A stretch of DNA of 64,000 bases from Tipula vernalis. Lineage: Eukaryota; Arthropoda; Insecta; Diptera; Tipulidae. This document shows positions 51,054-63,131 of the stretch, piece after piece. Made by a program: the position numbers and the translations under genes. The first letter of the stretch is position 1, and each line of letters starts with the position of its first letter. The stretch covers positions 54,312,333-54,376,332 of the forward strand of contig OY282560.1 in NCBI GenBank assembly GCA_958295665.1. Direction: 5' to 3'. The notes under the pieces are model-generated. The model was not told where the DNA came from and made no database searches. It was given only the letters and a program-made list of their open reading frames with translations.

Positions 51054-52605
51054 AGCAATTACAGGTCCCGAAACCTATTGATAGAGGTATCAACCATCGA
51101 AATCGGAGCATTTTAGATTTTTGCCGCTAAAAACTTGTGGGCTATAGCACAGTTGATTTTCAATAAAATTGAATTTTCTAAGAAATGTTTAGAAATAATC
51201 GAGCAATCAAAATGAAAATTGTCACAGCAATTACAGGTCCCGAAACCTATTGATAGAGGTATCAACCATCGAAATCGGAGCATTTTAGATTTTAGCCGCT
51301 AAAAACTTGTGGGCTATAGCACAGTTGATTTTCAATAAAATTGAATTTTCTAAGAAATGTTTAGAAATAATCGAGCAATCAAAATGAAAATTGTCACAGC
51401 AATTACAGGTCCCGAAACCTATTGATAGAGGTATCAACCATCGAAATCGGAGCATTTTAGATTTTAGCCGCTAAAAACTTGTGGGCTATAGCACAGTTGA
51501 TTTTCAATAAAATTGAATTTTCTAAGAAATGTTTAGAAATAATCGAGCAATCAAAATGAAAATTGTCACAGCAATTACAAATCCCGAAACCTATTGATAG
51601 AGGTATCAACCATTGAAATCGAAGCATTTTAGATTTTTGCCGCACAAAAACTTGTGGGCTATAGCACAGTTAATTTTCAATAAAATTGAATTTTCTAAGA
51701 AATGTTTAGAAATAATCGAGCAATCAAAATGAAAATTGTCACAGCAATTACAAATCCCGAAACCTATTGATAGAGGTATCAACCATCGAAATCGGAGCAT
51801 TTTAGATTTTTGCCGCTAAAAACTTGTGGGCTATAGCACAGTTGATTTTCAATAAAATTGAATTTTCTAAGAAATGTTTAGAAATAATCGAGCAATCAAA
51901 ATGAAAATTGTCACAGCAATTACAAATCCCGAAACCTATTGATAGAGGTATCAACCATTGAAATCGAAGCATTTTAGATTTTTGCCGCACAAAAACTTGT
52001 GGGCTATAGCACAGTTAATTTTCAATAAAATTGAATTTTCTAAGAAATGTTTAGAAATAATCGAGCAATCAAAATGAAAATTGTCACAGCAATTACAAAT
52101 CCCGAAACCTATTGATAGAGGTATCAACCATCGAAATCGAAGCATTTTAGATTTTTGCCGCACAAAAACTTGTGGGCTATAGCACAGTTAATTTTCAATA
52201 AAATTGAATTTTCTAAGAAATGTTTAGAAATAATCGAGCAATCAAAATGAAAATTGTCACAGCAATTACAAATCCCGAAACCTATTGATAGAGGTATCAA
52301 CCATCGAAATCGAAGCATTTTAGATTTTTGCCACACAAAAACTTGTGGGCTATAGCACAGTTGATTTTCAATAAAATTGAATTTTCTAAGAAATGTTTAG
52401 AAATAATCGAGCAATCAAAATGAAAATTGTCACAGCAATTACAGGTCCCGAAACCTATTGATAGAGGTATCAACCATCGAAATCGGAGCATTTTAGATTT
52501 TTGCCGCTAAAAACTTGTGGGCTATAGCACAGTTGATTTTCAATAAAATTGAATTTTCTAAGAAATGTTTAGAAATAATCGAGCAATCAAAATGAAAATT
52601 GTCAC

Positions 52606-53122
52606 AGCAATTACAGGTCCCGAAACCTATTGATAGAGGTATCAACCATCGAAATCGGAGCATTTTAGATTTTTGCCGCTAAAAACTTGTGGGCTATAGC
52701 ACAGTTGATTTTCAATAAAATTGAATTTTCTAAGAAATGTTTAGAAATAATCGAGCAATCAAAATGAAAATTGTCACAGCAATTACAGGTCCCGAAACCT
52801 ATTGATAGAGGTATCAACCATCGAAATCGGAGCATATTAGATTTTTGCCGCACAAAAACTTGTGGGCTATAGCACAGTTAATTTTCAATAAAATTGAATT
52901 TTCTAAGAAATGTTTAGAAATAATCGAGCAATCAAAATGAAAATTGTCACAGCAATTACAAATCCCGAAACCTATTGATAGAGGTATCAACCATCGAAAT
53001 CGGAGCATTTTAGATTTTTGCCGCTAAAAACTTGTGGGCTATAGCACAGTTGATTTTCAATAAAATTGAATTTTCTAAGAAATGTTTAGAAATAATCGAG
53101 CAATCAAAATGAAAATTGTCAC
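52606..53122 (+). repeat. 517-bp trimer HOR, copy 1
   Basis: Monomers start at 52606, 52778 and 52951 (172, 173 and 172 bp). The middle one carries the rare agcatattag at 52831 in place of agcattttag. The same trimer follows directly. Confidence 0.88.
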
Positions 53123-53639
53123 AGCAATTACAAATCCCGAAACCTATTGATAGAGGTATCAACCATCGAAATCGGAGCATTTTAGATTTTTGCCGCTAAA
53201 AACTTGTGGGCTATAGCACAGTTGATTTTCAATAAAATTGAATTTTCTAAGAAATGTTTAGAAATAATCGAGCAATCAAAATGAAAATTGTCACAGCAAT
53301 TACAGGTCCCGAAACCTATTGATAGAGGTATCAACCATCGAAATCGGAGCATATTAGATTTTTGCCGCACAAAAACTTGTGGGCTATAGCACAGTTAATT
53401 TTCAATAAAATTGAATTTTCTAAGAAATGTTTAGAAATAATCGAGCAATCAAAATGAAAATTGTCACAGCAATTACAAATCCCGAAACCTATTGATAGAG
53501 GTATCAACCATCGAAATCGGAGCATTTTAGATTTTAGCCGCTAAAAACTTGTGGGCTATAGCACAGTTGATTTTCAATAAAATTGAATTTTCTAAGAAAT
53601 GTTTAGAAATAATCGAGCAATCAAAATGAAAATTGTCAC
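53123..53639 (+). repeat. 517-bp trimer HOR, copy 2
   Basis: Monomers start at 53123, 53295 and 53468, with agcatattag at 53348, exactly 517 bp after the first. The copies differ in that this one begins aatccc where the first begins ggtccc, and its last monomer has ttttagccgct. The duplication endpoints probably lie inside monomers. Confidence 0.86.
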
Positions 53640-54501
53640 AGCAATTACAAATCCCGAAACCTATTGATAGAGGTATCAACCATCGAAATCGGAGCATTTT
53701 AGATTTTTGCCGCTAAAAACTTGTGGGCTATAGCACAGTTGATTTTCAATAAAATTGAATTTTCTAAGAAATGTTTAGAAATAATCGAGCAATCAAAATG
53801 AAAATTGTCACAGCAATTACAAATCCCGAAACCTATTGATAGAGGTATCAACCATTGAAATCGAAGCATTTTAGATTTTTGCCGCACAAAAACTTGTGGG
53901 CTATAGCACAGTTAATTTTCAATAAAATTGAATTTTCTAAGAAATGTTTAGAAATAATCGAGCAATCAAAATGAAAATTGTCACAGCAATTACAAATCCC
54001 GAAACCTATTGATAGAGGTATCAACCATCGAAATCGGAGCATTTTAGATTTTTGCCGCTAAAAACTTGTGGGCTATAGCACAGTTGATTTTCAATAAAAT
54101 TGAATTTTCTAAGAAATGTTTAGAAATAATCGAGCAATCAAAATGAAAATTGTCACAGCAATTACAAATCCCGAAACCTATTGATAGAGGTATCAACCAT
54201 CGAAATCGGAGCATTTTAGATTTTTGCCGCTAAAAACTTGTGGGCTATAGCACAGTTGATTTTCAATAAAATTGAATTTTCTAAGAAATGTTTAGAAATA
54301 ATCGAGCAATCAAAATGAAAATTGTCACAGCAATTACAAATCCCGAAACCTATTGATAGAGGTATCAACCATTGAAATCGAAGCATTTTAGATTTTTGCC
54401 GCACAAAAACTTGTGGGCTATAGCACAGTTAATTTTCAATAAAATTGAATTTTCTAAGAAATGTTTAGAAATAATCGAGCAATCAAAATGAAAATTGTCA
54501 C

Positions 54502-56055
54502 AGCAATTACAAATCCCGAAACCTATTGATAGAGGTATCAACCATCGAAATCGGAGCATTTTAGATTTTTGCCGCTAAAAACTTGTGGGCTATAGCACAG
54601 TTGATTTTCAATAAAATTGAATTTTCTAAGAAATGTTTAGAAATAATCGAGCAATCAAAATGAAAATTGTCACAGCAATTACAAATCCCGAAACCTATTG
54701 ATAGAGGTATCAACCATTGAAATCGAAGCATTTTAGATTTTTGCCGCACAAAAACTTGTGGGCTATAGCACAGTTAATTTTCAATAAAATTGAATTTTCT
54801 AAGAAATGTTTAGAAATAATCGAGCAATCAAAATGAAAATTGTCACAGCAATTACAAATCCCGAAACCTATTGATAGAGGTATCAACCATCGAAATCGAA
54901 GCATTTTAGATTTTTGCCGCACAAAAACTTGTGGGCTATAGCACAGTTAATTTTCAATAAAATTGAATTTTCTAAGAAATGTTTAGAAATAATCGAGCAA
55001 TCAAAATGAAAATTGTCACAGCAATTACAAATCCCGAAACCTATTGATAGAGGTATCAACCATCGAAATCGAAGCATTTTAGATTTTTGCCACACAAAAA
55101 CTTGTGGGCTATAGCACAGTTGATTTTCAATAAAATTGAATTTTCTAAGAAATGTTTAGAAATAATCGAGCAATCAAAATGAAAATTGTCACAGCAATTA
55201 CAGGTCCCGAAACCTATTGATAGAGGTATCAACCATTGAAATCGAAGCATTTTAGATTTTTGCCGCACAAAAACTTGTGGGCTATAGCACAGTTTATTTT
55301 CAATAAAATTGAATTTTCTAAGAAATGTTTAGAAATAATCGAGCAATCAAAATGAAAATTGTCACAGCAATTACAAATCCCGAAACCTATTGATAGAGGT
55401 ATCAACCATCGAAATCGAAGCATTTTAGATTTTTGCCGCACAAAAACTTGTGGGCTATAGCACAGTTGATTTTCAATAAAATTGAATTTTCTAAGAAATG
55501 TTTAGAAATAATCGAGCAATCAAAATGAAAATTGTCACAGCAATTACAGGTCCCGAAACCTATTGATAGAGGTATCAACCATCGAAATCGGAGCATTTTA
55601 GATTTTTGCCGCTAAAAACTTGTGGGCTATAGCACAGTTGATTTTCAATAAAATTGAATTTTCTAAGAAATGTTTAGAAATAATCGAGCAATCAAAATGA
55701 AAATTGTCACAGCAATTACAAATCCCGAAACCTATTGATAGAGGTATCAACCATCGAAATCGAAGCATTTTAGATTTTTGCCGCACAAAAACTTGTGGGC
55801 TATAGCACAGTTGATTTTCAATAAAATTGAATTTTTTAAGAAATGTTTAGAAATAATCGAGCAATCAAAATGAAAATTGTCACAGCAATTACAGGTCCCG
55901 AAACCTATTGATAGAGGTATCAACCATCGAAATCGGAGCATTTTAGATTTTAGCCGCTAAAAACTTGTGGGCTATAGCACAGTTGATTTTCAATAAAATT
56001 GAATTTTCTAAGAAATGTTTAGAAATAATCGAGCAATCAAAATGAAAATTGTCAC
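54502..56055 (+). repeat. Nine-monomer duplicated segment, copy 2
   Basis: This is the partner of 49327-51053, shorter by 173 bp. It contains gaattttttaag at about 55830 and gtttatttt at about 55293, as the first copy does at about 50828 and 50290. The matching order breaks at 56056, where an aatccc/ttttagccgct monomer replaces the ggtccc monomer of the first copy. Confidence 0.8.
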
Positions 56056-58472
56056 AGCAATTACAAATCCCGAAACCTATTGATAGAGGTATCAACCATC
56101 GAAATCGGAGCATTTTAGATTTTAGCCGCTAAAAACTTGTGGGCTATAGCACAGTTGATTTTCAATAAAATTGAATTTTCTAAGAAATGTTTAGAAATAA
56201 TCGAGCAATCAAAATGAAAATTGTCACAGCAATTACAGGTCCCGAAACCTATTGATAGAGGTATCAACCATCGAATTCGGAGCATTTTAGATTTTTGCCG
56301 CTAAAAACTTGTGGGCTATAGCACAGTTGATTTTCAATAAAATTGAATTTTCTAAGAAATGTTTAGAAATAATCGAGCAATCAAAATGAAAATTGTCACA
56401 GCAATTACAAATCCCGAAACCTATTGATAGAGGTATCAACCATTGAAATCGAAGCATTTTAGATTTTTGCCGCACAAAAACTTGTGGGCTATAGCACAGT
56501 TAATTTTCAATAAAATTGAATTTTCTAAGAAATGTTTAGAAATAATCGAGCAATCAAAATGAAATTTGTCACAGCAATTACAAATCCCGAAACCTATTGA
56601 TAGAGGTATCAACCATCGAAATCGAAGCATTTTAGATTTTTGCCGCACAAAAACTTGTGGGCTATAGCACAGTTAATTTTCAATAAAATTGAATTTTCTA
56701 AGAAATGTTTAGAAATAATCGAGCAATCAAAATGAAAATTGTCACAGCAATTACAGGTCCCGAAACCTATTGATAGAGGTATCAACCATCGAAATCGGAG
56801 CATTTTAGATTTTTGCCGCTAAAAACTTGTGGGCTATAGCACAGTTGATTTTCAATAAAATTGAATTTTCTAAGAAATGTTTAGAAATAATCGAGCAATC
56901 AAAATGAAAATTGTCACAGCAATTACAAATCCCGAAACCTATTGATAGAGGTATCAACCATTGAAATCGAAGCATTTTAGATTTTTGCCGCACAAAAACT
57001 TGTGGGCTATAGCACAGTTAATTTTCAATAAAATTGAATTTTCTAAGAAATGTTTAGAAATAATCGAGCAATCAAAATGAAAATTGTCACAGCAATTACA
57101 AATCCCGAAACCTATTGATAGAGGTATCAACCATCGAAATCGAAGCATTTTAGATTTTTGCCGCACAAAAACTTGTGGGCTATAGCACAGTTAATTTTCA
57201 ATAAAATTGAATTTTCTAAGAAATGTTTAGAAATAATCGAGCAATCAAAATGAAAATTGTCACAGCAATTACAGGTCCCGAAACCTATTGATAGAGGTAT
57301 CAACCATCGAAATCGGAGCATTTTAGATTTTTGCCGCTAAAAACTTGTGGGCTATAGCACAGTTGATTTTCAATAAAATTGAATTTTCTAAGAAATGTTT
57401 AGAAATAATCGAGCAATCAAAATGAAAATTGTCACAGCAATTACAAATCCCGAAACCTATTGATAGAGGTATCAACCATTGAAATCGAAGCATTTTAGAT
57501 TTTTGCCGCACAAAAACTTGTGGGCTATAGCACAGTTAATTTTCAATAAAATTGAATTTTCTAAGAAATGTTTAGAAATAATCGAGCAATCAAAATGAAA
57601 ATTGTCACAGCAATTACAAATCCCGAAACCTATTGATAGAGGTATCAACCATCGAAATCGAAGCATTTTAGATTTTTGCCGCACAAAAACTTGTGGGCTA
57701 TAGCACAGTTAATTTTCAATAAAATTGAATTTTCTAAGAAATGTTTAGAAATAATCGAGCAATCAAAATGAAAATTGTCACAGCAATTACAAATCCCGAA
57801 ACCTATTGATAGAGGTATCAACCATCGAAATCGAAGCATTTTAGATTTTTGCCACACAAAAACTTGTGGGCTATAGCACAGTTGATTTTCAATAAAATTG
57901 AATTTTCTAAGAAATGTTTAGAAATAATCGAGCAATCAAAATGAAAATTGTCACAGCAATTACAGGTCCCGAAACCTATTGATAGAGGTATCAACCATCG
58001 AAATCGGAGCATTTTAGATTTTTGCCGCTAAAAACTTGTGGGCTATAGCACAGTTGATTTTCAATAAAATTGAATTTTCTAAGAAATGTTTAGAAATAAT
58101 CGAGCAATCAAAATGAAAATTGTCACAGCAATTACAAATCCCGAAACCTATTGATAGAGGTATCAACCATCGAAATCGAAGCATTTTAGATTTTTGCCGC
58201 ACAAAAACTTGTGGGCTATAGCACAGTTAATTTTCAATAAAATTGAATTTTCTAAGAAATGTTTAGAAATAATCGAGCAATCAAAATGAAAATTGTCACA
58301 GCAATTACAAATCCCGAAACCTATTGATAGAGGTATCAACCATCGAAATCGAAGCATTTTAGATTTTTGCCGCACAAAAACTTGTGGGCTATAGCACAGT
58401 TAATTTTCAATAAAATTGAATTTTCTAAGAAATGTTTAGAAATAATCGAGCAATCAAAATGAAAATTGTCAC

Positions 58473-60027
58473 AGCAATTACAAATCCCGAAACCTATTGA
58501 TAGAGGTATCAACCATTGAAATCGAAGCATTTTAGATTTTTGCCGCACAAAAACTTGTGGGCTATAGCACAGTTAATTTTCAATAAAATTGAATTTTCTA
58601 AGAAATGTTTAGAAATAATCGAGCAATCAAAATGAAAATTGTCACAGCAATTACAAATCCCGAAACCTATTGTTAGAGGTATCAACCATCGAAATCGAAG
58701 CATTTTAGATTTTTGCCGCACAAAAACTTGTGGGCTATAGCACAGTTGATTTTCAATAAAATTGAATTTTCTAAGAAATGTTTAGAAATAATCGAGCAAT
58801 CAAAATGAAAATTGTCACAGCAATTACAAATCCCGAAACCTATTGATAGAGGTATCAACCATCGAAATCGAAGCATTTTAGATTTTTGCCGCACAAAAAC
58901 TTGTGGGCTATAGCACAGTTGATTTTCAATAAAATTGAATTTTCTAAGAAATGTTTAGAAATAATCGAGCAATCAAAATGAAAATTGTCACAGCAATTAC
59001 AGGTCCCGAAACCTATTGATAGAGGTATCAACCATCGAAATCGGAGCATTTTAGATTTTTGCCGCTAAAAACTTGTGGGCTATAGCACAGTTAATTTTCA
59101 ATAAAATTGAATTTTCTAAGAAATGTTTAGAAATAATCGAGCAATCAAAATGAAAATTGTCACAGCAATTACAGGTCCCGAAACCTATTGATAGAGGTAT
59201 CAACCATCGAAATCGAAGCATTTTAGATTTTTGCCGCACAAAAACTTGTGGGCTATAGCACAGTTAATTTTCAATAAAATTGAATTTTCTAAGAAATGTT
59301 TAGAAATAATCGAGCAATCAAAATGAAAATTGTCACAGCAATTACAAATCCCGAAACCTATTGATAGAGGTATCAACCATCGAAATCGGAGCATTTTAGA
59401 TTTTTGCCGCTAAAAACTTGTGGGCTATAGCACAGTTGATTTTCAATAAAATTGAATTTTCTAAGAAATGTTTAGAAATAATCGAGCAATCAAAATGAAA
59501 ATTGTCACAGCAATTACAAATCCCGAAACCTATTGATAGAGGTATCAACCATTGAAATCGAAGCATTTTAGATTTTTGCCGCACAAAAATTTGTGGGCTA
59601 TAGCACAGTTAATTTTCAATAAAATTGAATTTTCTAAGAAATGTTTAGAAATAATCGAGCAATCAAAATGAAAATTGTCACAGCAATTACAAATCCCGAA
59701 ACCTATTGATAGAGGTATCAACCATCGAAATCGAAGCATTTTAGATTTTTGCCGCACAAAAACTTGTGGGCTATAGCACAGTTAATTTTCAATAAAATTG
59801 AATTTTCTAAGAAATGTTTAGAAATAATCGAGCAATCAAAATGAAAATTGTCACAGCAATTACAAATCCCGAAACCTATTGATAGAGGTATCAACCATCG
59901 AAATCGAAGCATTTTAGATTTTTGCCGCACAAAAACTTGTGGGCTATAGCACAGTTGATTTTCAATAAAATTGAATTTTCTAAGAAATGTTTAGAAATAA
60001 TCGAGCAATCAAAATGAAAATTGTCAC
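58473..60027 (+). repeat. 13-monomer-spaced repeat, copy 1 (1555 bp shared)
   Basis: The segment begins at the cattgaaatcga monomer just before a monomer with ttgttagagg (ttgata changed to ttgtta). Later it contains a monomer with the rare caaaaatttgtgg at about 59586. Both markers recur 2247 bp later. Nine monomers match in order before the copies diverge. Confidence 0.86.
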
Positions 60028-60719
60028 AGCAATTACAAATCCCGAAACCTATTGATAGAGGTATCAACCATTGAAATCGAAGCATTTTAGATTTTTGCCG
60101 CACAAAAATTTGTGGGCTATAGCACAGTTAATTTTCAATAAAATTGAATTTTCTAAGAAATGTTTAGAAATAATCGAGCAATCAAAATGAAAATTGTCAC
60201 AGCAATTACAAATCCCGAAACCTATTGATAGAGGTATCAACCATCGAAATCGAAGCATTTTAGATTTTTGCCGCACAAAAACTTGTGGGCTATAGCACAG
60301 TTAATTTTCAATAAAATTGAATTTTCTAAGAAATGTTTAGAAATAATCGAGCAATCAAAATGAAAATTGTCACAGCAATTACAAATCCCGAAACCTATTG
60401 ATAGAGGTATCAACCATTGAAATCGAAGCATTTTAGATTTTTGCCGCACAAAAACTTGTGGGCTATAGCACAGTTAATTTTCAATAAAATTGAATTTTCT
60501 AAGAAATGTTTAGAAATAATCGAGCAATCAAAATGAAAATTGTCACAGCAATTACAAATCCCGAAACCTATTGATAGAGGTATCAACCATCGAAATCGAA
60601 GCATTTTAGATTTTTGCCGCACAAAAACTTGTGGGCTATAGCACAGTTAATTTTCAATAAAATTGAATTTTCTAAGAAATGTTTAGAAATAATCGAGCAA
60701 TCAAAATGAAAATTGTCAC
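60028..60719 (+). repeat. 346-bp dimer HOR, two copies
   Basis: This alternates aatccc/cattgaaatcga (60028, 60374) and aatccc/catcgaaatcga (60201, 60547) monomers, 173 bp each. It has the same composition as the dimer tract at 33453. It lies between the two copies of the 13-monomer-spaced repeat. Confidence 0.83.
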
Positions 60720-62274
60720 AGCAATTACAAATCCCGAAACCTATTGATAGAGGTATCAACCATTGAAATCGAAGCATTTTAGATTTTTGCCGCACAAAAA
60801 CTTGTGGGCTATAGCACAGTTAATTTTCAATAAAATTGAATTTTCTAAGAAATGTTTAGAAATAATCGAGCAATCAAAATGAAAATTGTCACAGCAATTA
60901 CAAATCCCGAAACCTATTGTTAGAGGTATCAACCATCGAAATCGAAGCATTTTAGATTTTTGCCGCACAAAAACTTGTGGGCTATAGCACAGTTGATTTT
61001 CAATAAAATTGAATTTTCTAAGAAATGTTTAGAAATAATCGAGCAATCAAAATGAAAATTGTCACAGCAATTACAAATCCCGAAACCTATTGATAGAGGT
61101 ATCAACCATCGAAATCGAAGCATTTTAGATTTTTGCCGCACAAAAACTTGTGGGCTATAGCACAGTTGATTTTCAATAAAATTGAATTTTCTAAGAAATG
61201 TTTAGAAATAATCGAGCAATCAAAATGAAAATTGTCACAGCAATTACAGGTCCCGAAACCTATTGATAGAGGTATCAACCATCGAAATCGGAGCATTTTA
61301 GATTTTTGCCGCTAAAAACTTGTGGGCTATAGCACAGTTAATTTTCAATAAAATTGAATTTTCTAAGAAATGTTTAGAAATAATCGAGCAATCAAAATGA
61401 AAATTGTCACAGCAATTACAGGTCCCGAAACCTATTGATAGAGGTATCAACCATCGAAATCGAAGCATTTTAGATTTTTGCCGCACAAAAACTTGTGGGC
61501 TATAGCACAGTTAATTTTCAATAAAATTGAATTTTCTAAGAAATGTTTAGAAATAATCGAGCAATCAAAATGAAAATTGTCACAGCAATTACAAATCCCG
61601 AAACCTATTGATAGAGGTATCAACCATCGAAATCGGAGCATTTTAGATTTTTGCCGCTAAAAACTTGTGGGCTATAGCACAGTTGATTTTCAATAAAATT
61701 GAATTTTCTAAGAAATGTTTAGAAATAATCGAGCAATCAAAATGAAAATTGTCACAGCAATTACAAATCCCGAAACCTATTGATAGAGGTATCAACCATT
61801 GAAATCGAAGCATTTTAGATTTTTGCCGCACAAAAATTTGTGGGCTATAGCACAGTTAATTTTCAATAAAATTGAATTTTCTAAGAAATGTTTAGAAATA
61901 ATCGAGCAATCAAAATGAAAATTGTCACAGCAATTACAAATCCCGAAACCTATTGATAGAGGTATCAACCATCGAAATCGAAGCATTTTAGATTTTTGCC
62001 GCACAAAAACTTGTGGGCTATAGCACAGTTAATTTTCAATAAAATTGAATTTTCTAAGAAATGTTTAGAAATAATCGAGCAATCAAAATGAAAATTGTCA
62101 CAGCAATTACAAATCCCGAAACCTATTGATAGAGGTATCAACCATCGAAATCGAAGCATTTTAGATTTTTGCCGCACAAAAACTTGTGGGCTATAGCACA
62201 GTTGATTTTCAATAAAATTGAATTTTCTAAGAAATGTTTAGAAATAATCGAGCAATCAAAATGAAAATTGTCAC
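60720..62274 (+). repeat. 13-monomer-spaced repeat, copy 2
   Basis: This follows copy 1 by 2247 bp, with ttgttagagg near 60918 and caaaaatttgtgg near 61833. After 62274 the order diverges: this side has a catcgaaatcgg monomer where copy 1 continues with cattgaaatcga. Confidence 0.86.
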
Positions 62275-62965
62275 AGCAATTACAAATCCCGAAACCTATT
62301 GATAGAGGTATCAACCATCGAAATCGGAGCATTTTAGATTTTTGCCGCACAAAAACTTGTGGGCTATAGCACAGTTGATTTTCAATAAAATTGAATTTTC
62401 TAAGAAATGTTTAGAAATAATCGAGCAATCAAAATGAAAATTGTCACAGCAATTACAGGTCCCGAAACCTATTGATAGAGGTATCAACCATCGAAATCGG
62501 AGCATTTTAGATTTTTGCCGCTAAAAACTTGTGGGCTATAGCACAGTTGATTTTCAATAAAATTGAATTTTCTAAGAAATGTTTAGAAATAATCGAGCAA
62601 TCAAAATGAAAATTGTCACAGCAATTACAAATCCCGAAACCTATTGATAGAGGTATCAACCATTGAAATCGAAGCATTTTAGATTTTTGCCGCACAAAAA
62701 CTTGTGGGCTATAGCACAGTTAATTTTCAATAAAATTGAATTTTCTAAGAAATGTTTAGAAATAATCGAGCAATCAAAATGAAAATTGTCACAGCAATTA
62801 CAAATCCCGAAACCTATTGATAGAGGTATCAACCATCGAAATCGAAGCATTTTAGATTTTTGCCACACAAAAACTTGTGGGCTATAGCACAGTTGATTTT
62901 CAATAAAATTGAATTTTCTAAGAAATGTTTAGAAATAATCGAGCAATCCAAATGAAAATTGTCAC

Positions 62966-63131
62966 AGCAATTACAGGTCCCGAAACCTATTGATAGAGGT
63001 ATCAACCATCGAAATCGGAGCATTTTAGATTTTTGCCGCTAAAAACTTGTGGGCACAGTTGATTTTCAATAAAATTGAATTTTCTAAGAAATGTTTAGAA
63101 ATAATCGAGCAATCAAAATGAAAATTGTCAC
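62966..63131 (+). repeat. 166-bp monomer with a 6-bp deletion
   Basis: The usual gtgggctatagcacag reads gtgggcacag here (about 63051-63060). Six bases are missing between two gc dinucleotides, which removes the gctatagc palindrome present in most other monomers. I saw this change only once. Confidence 0.92.
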
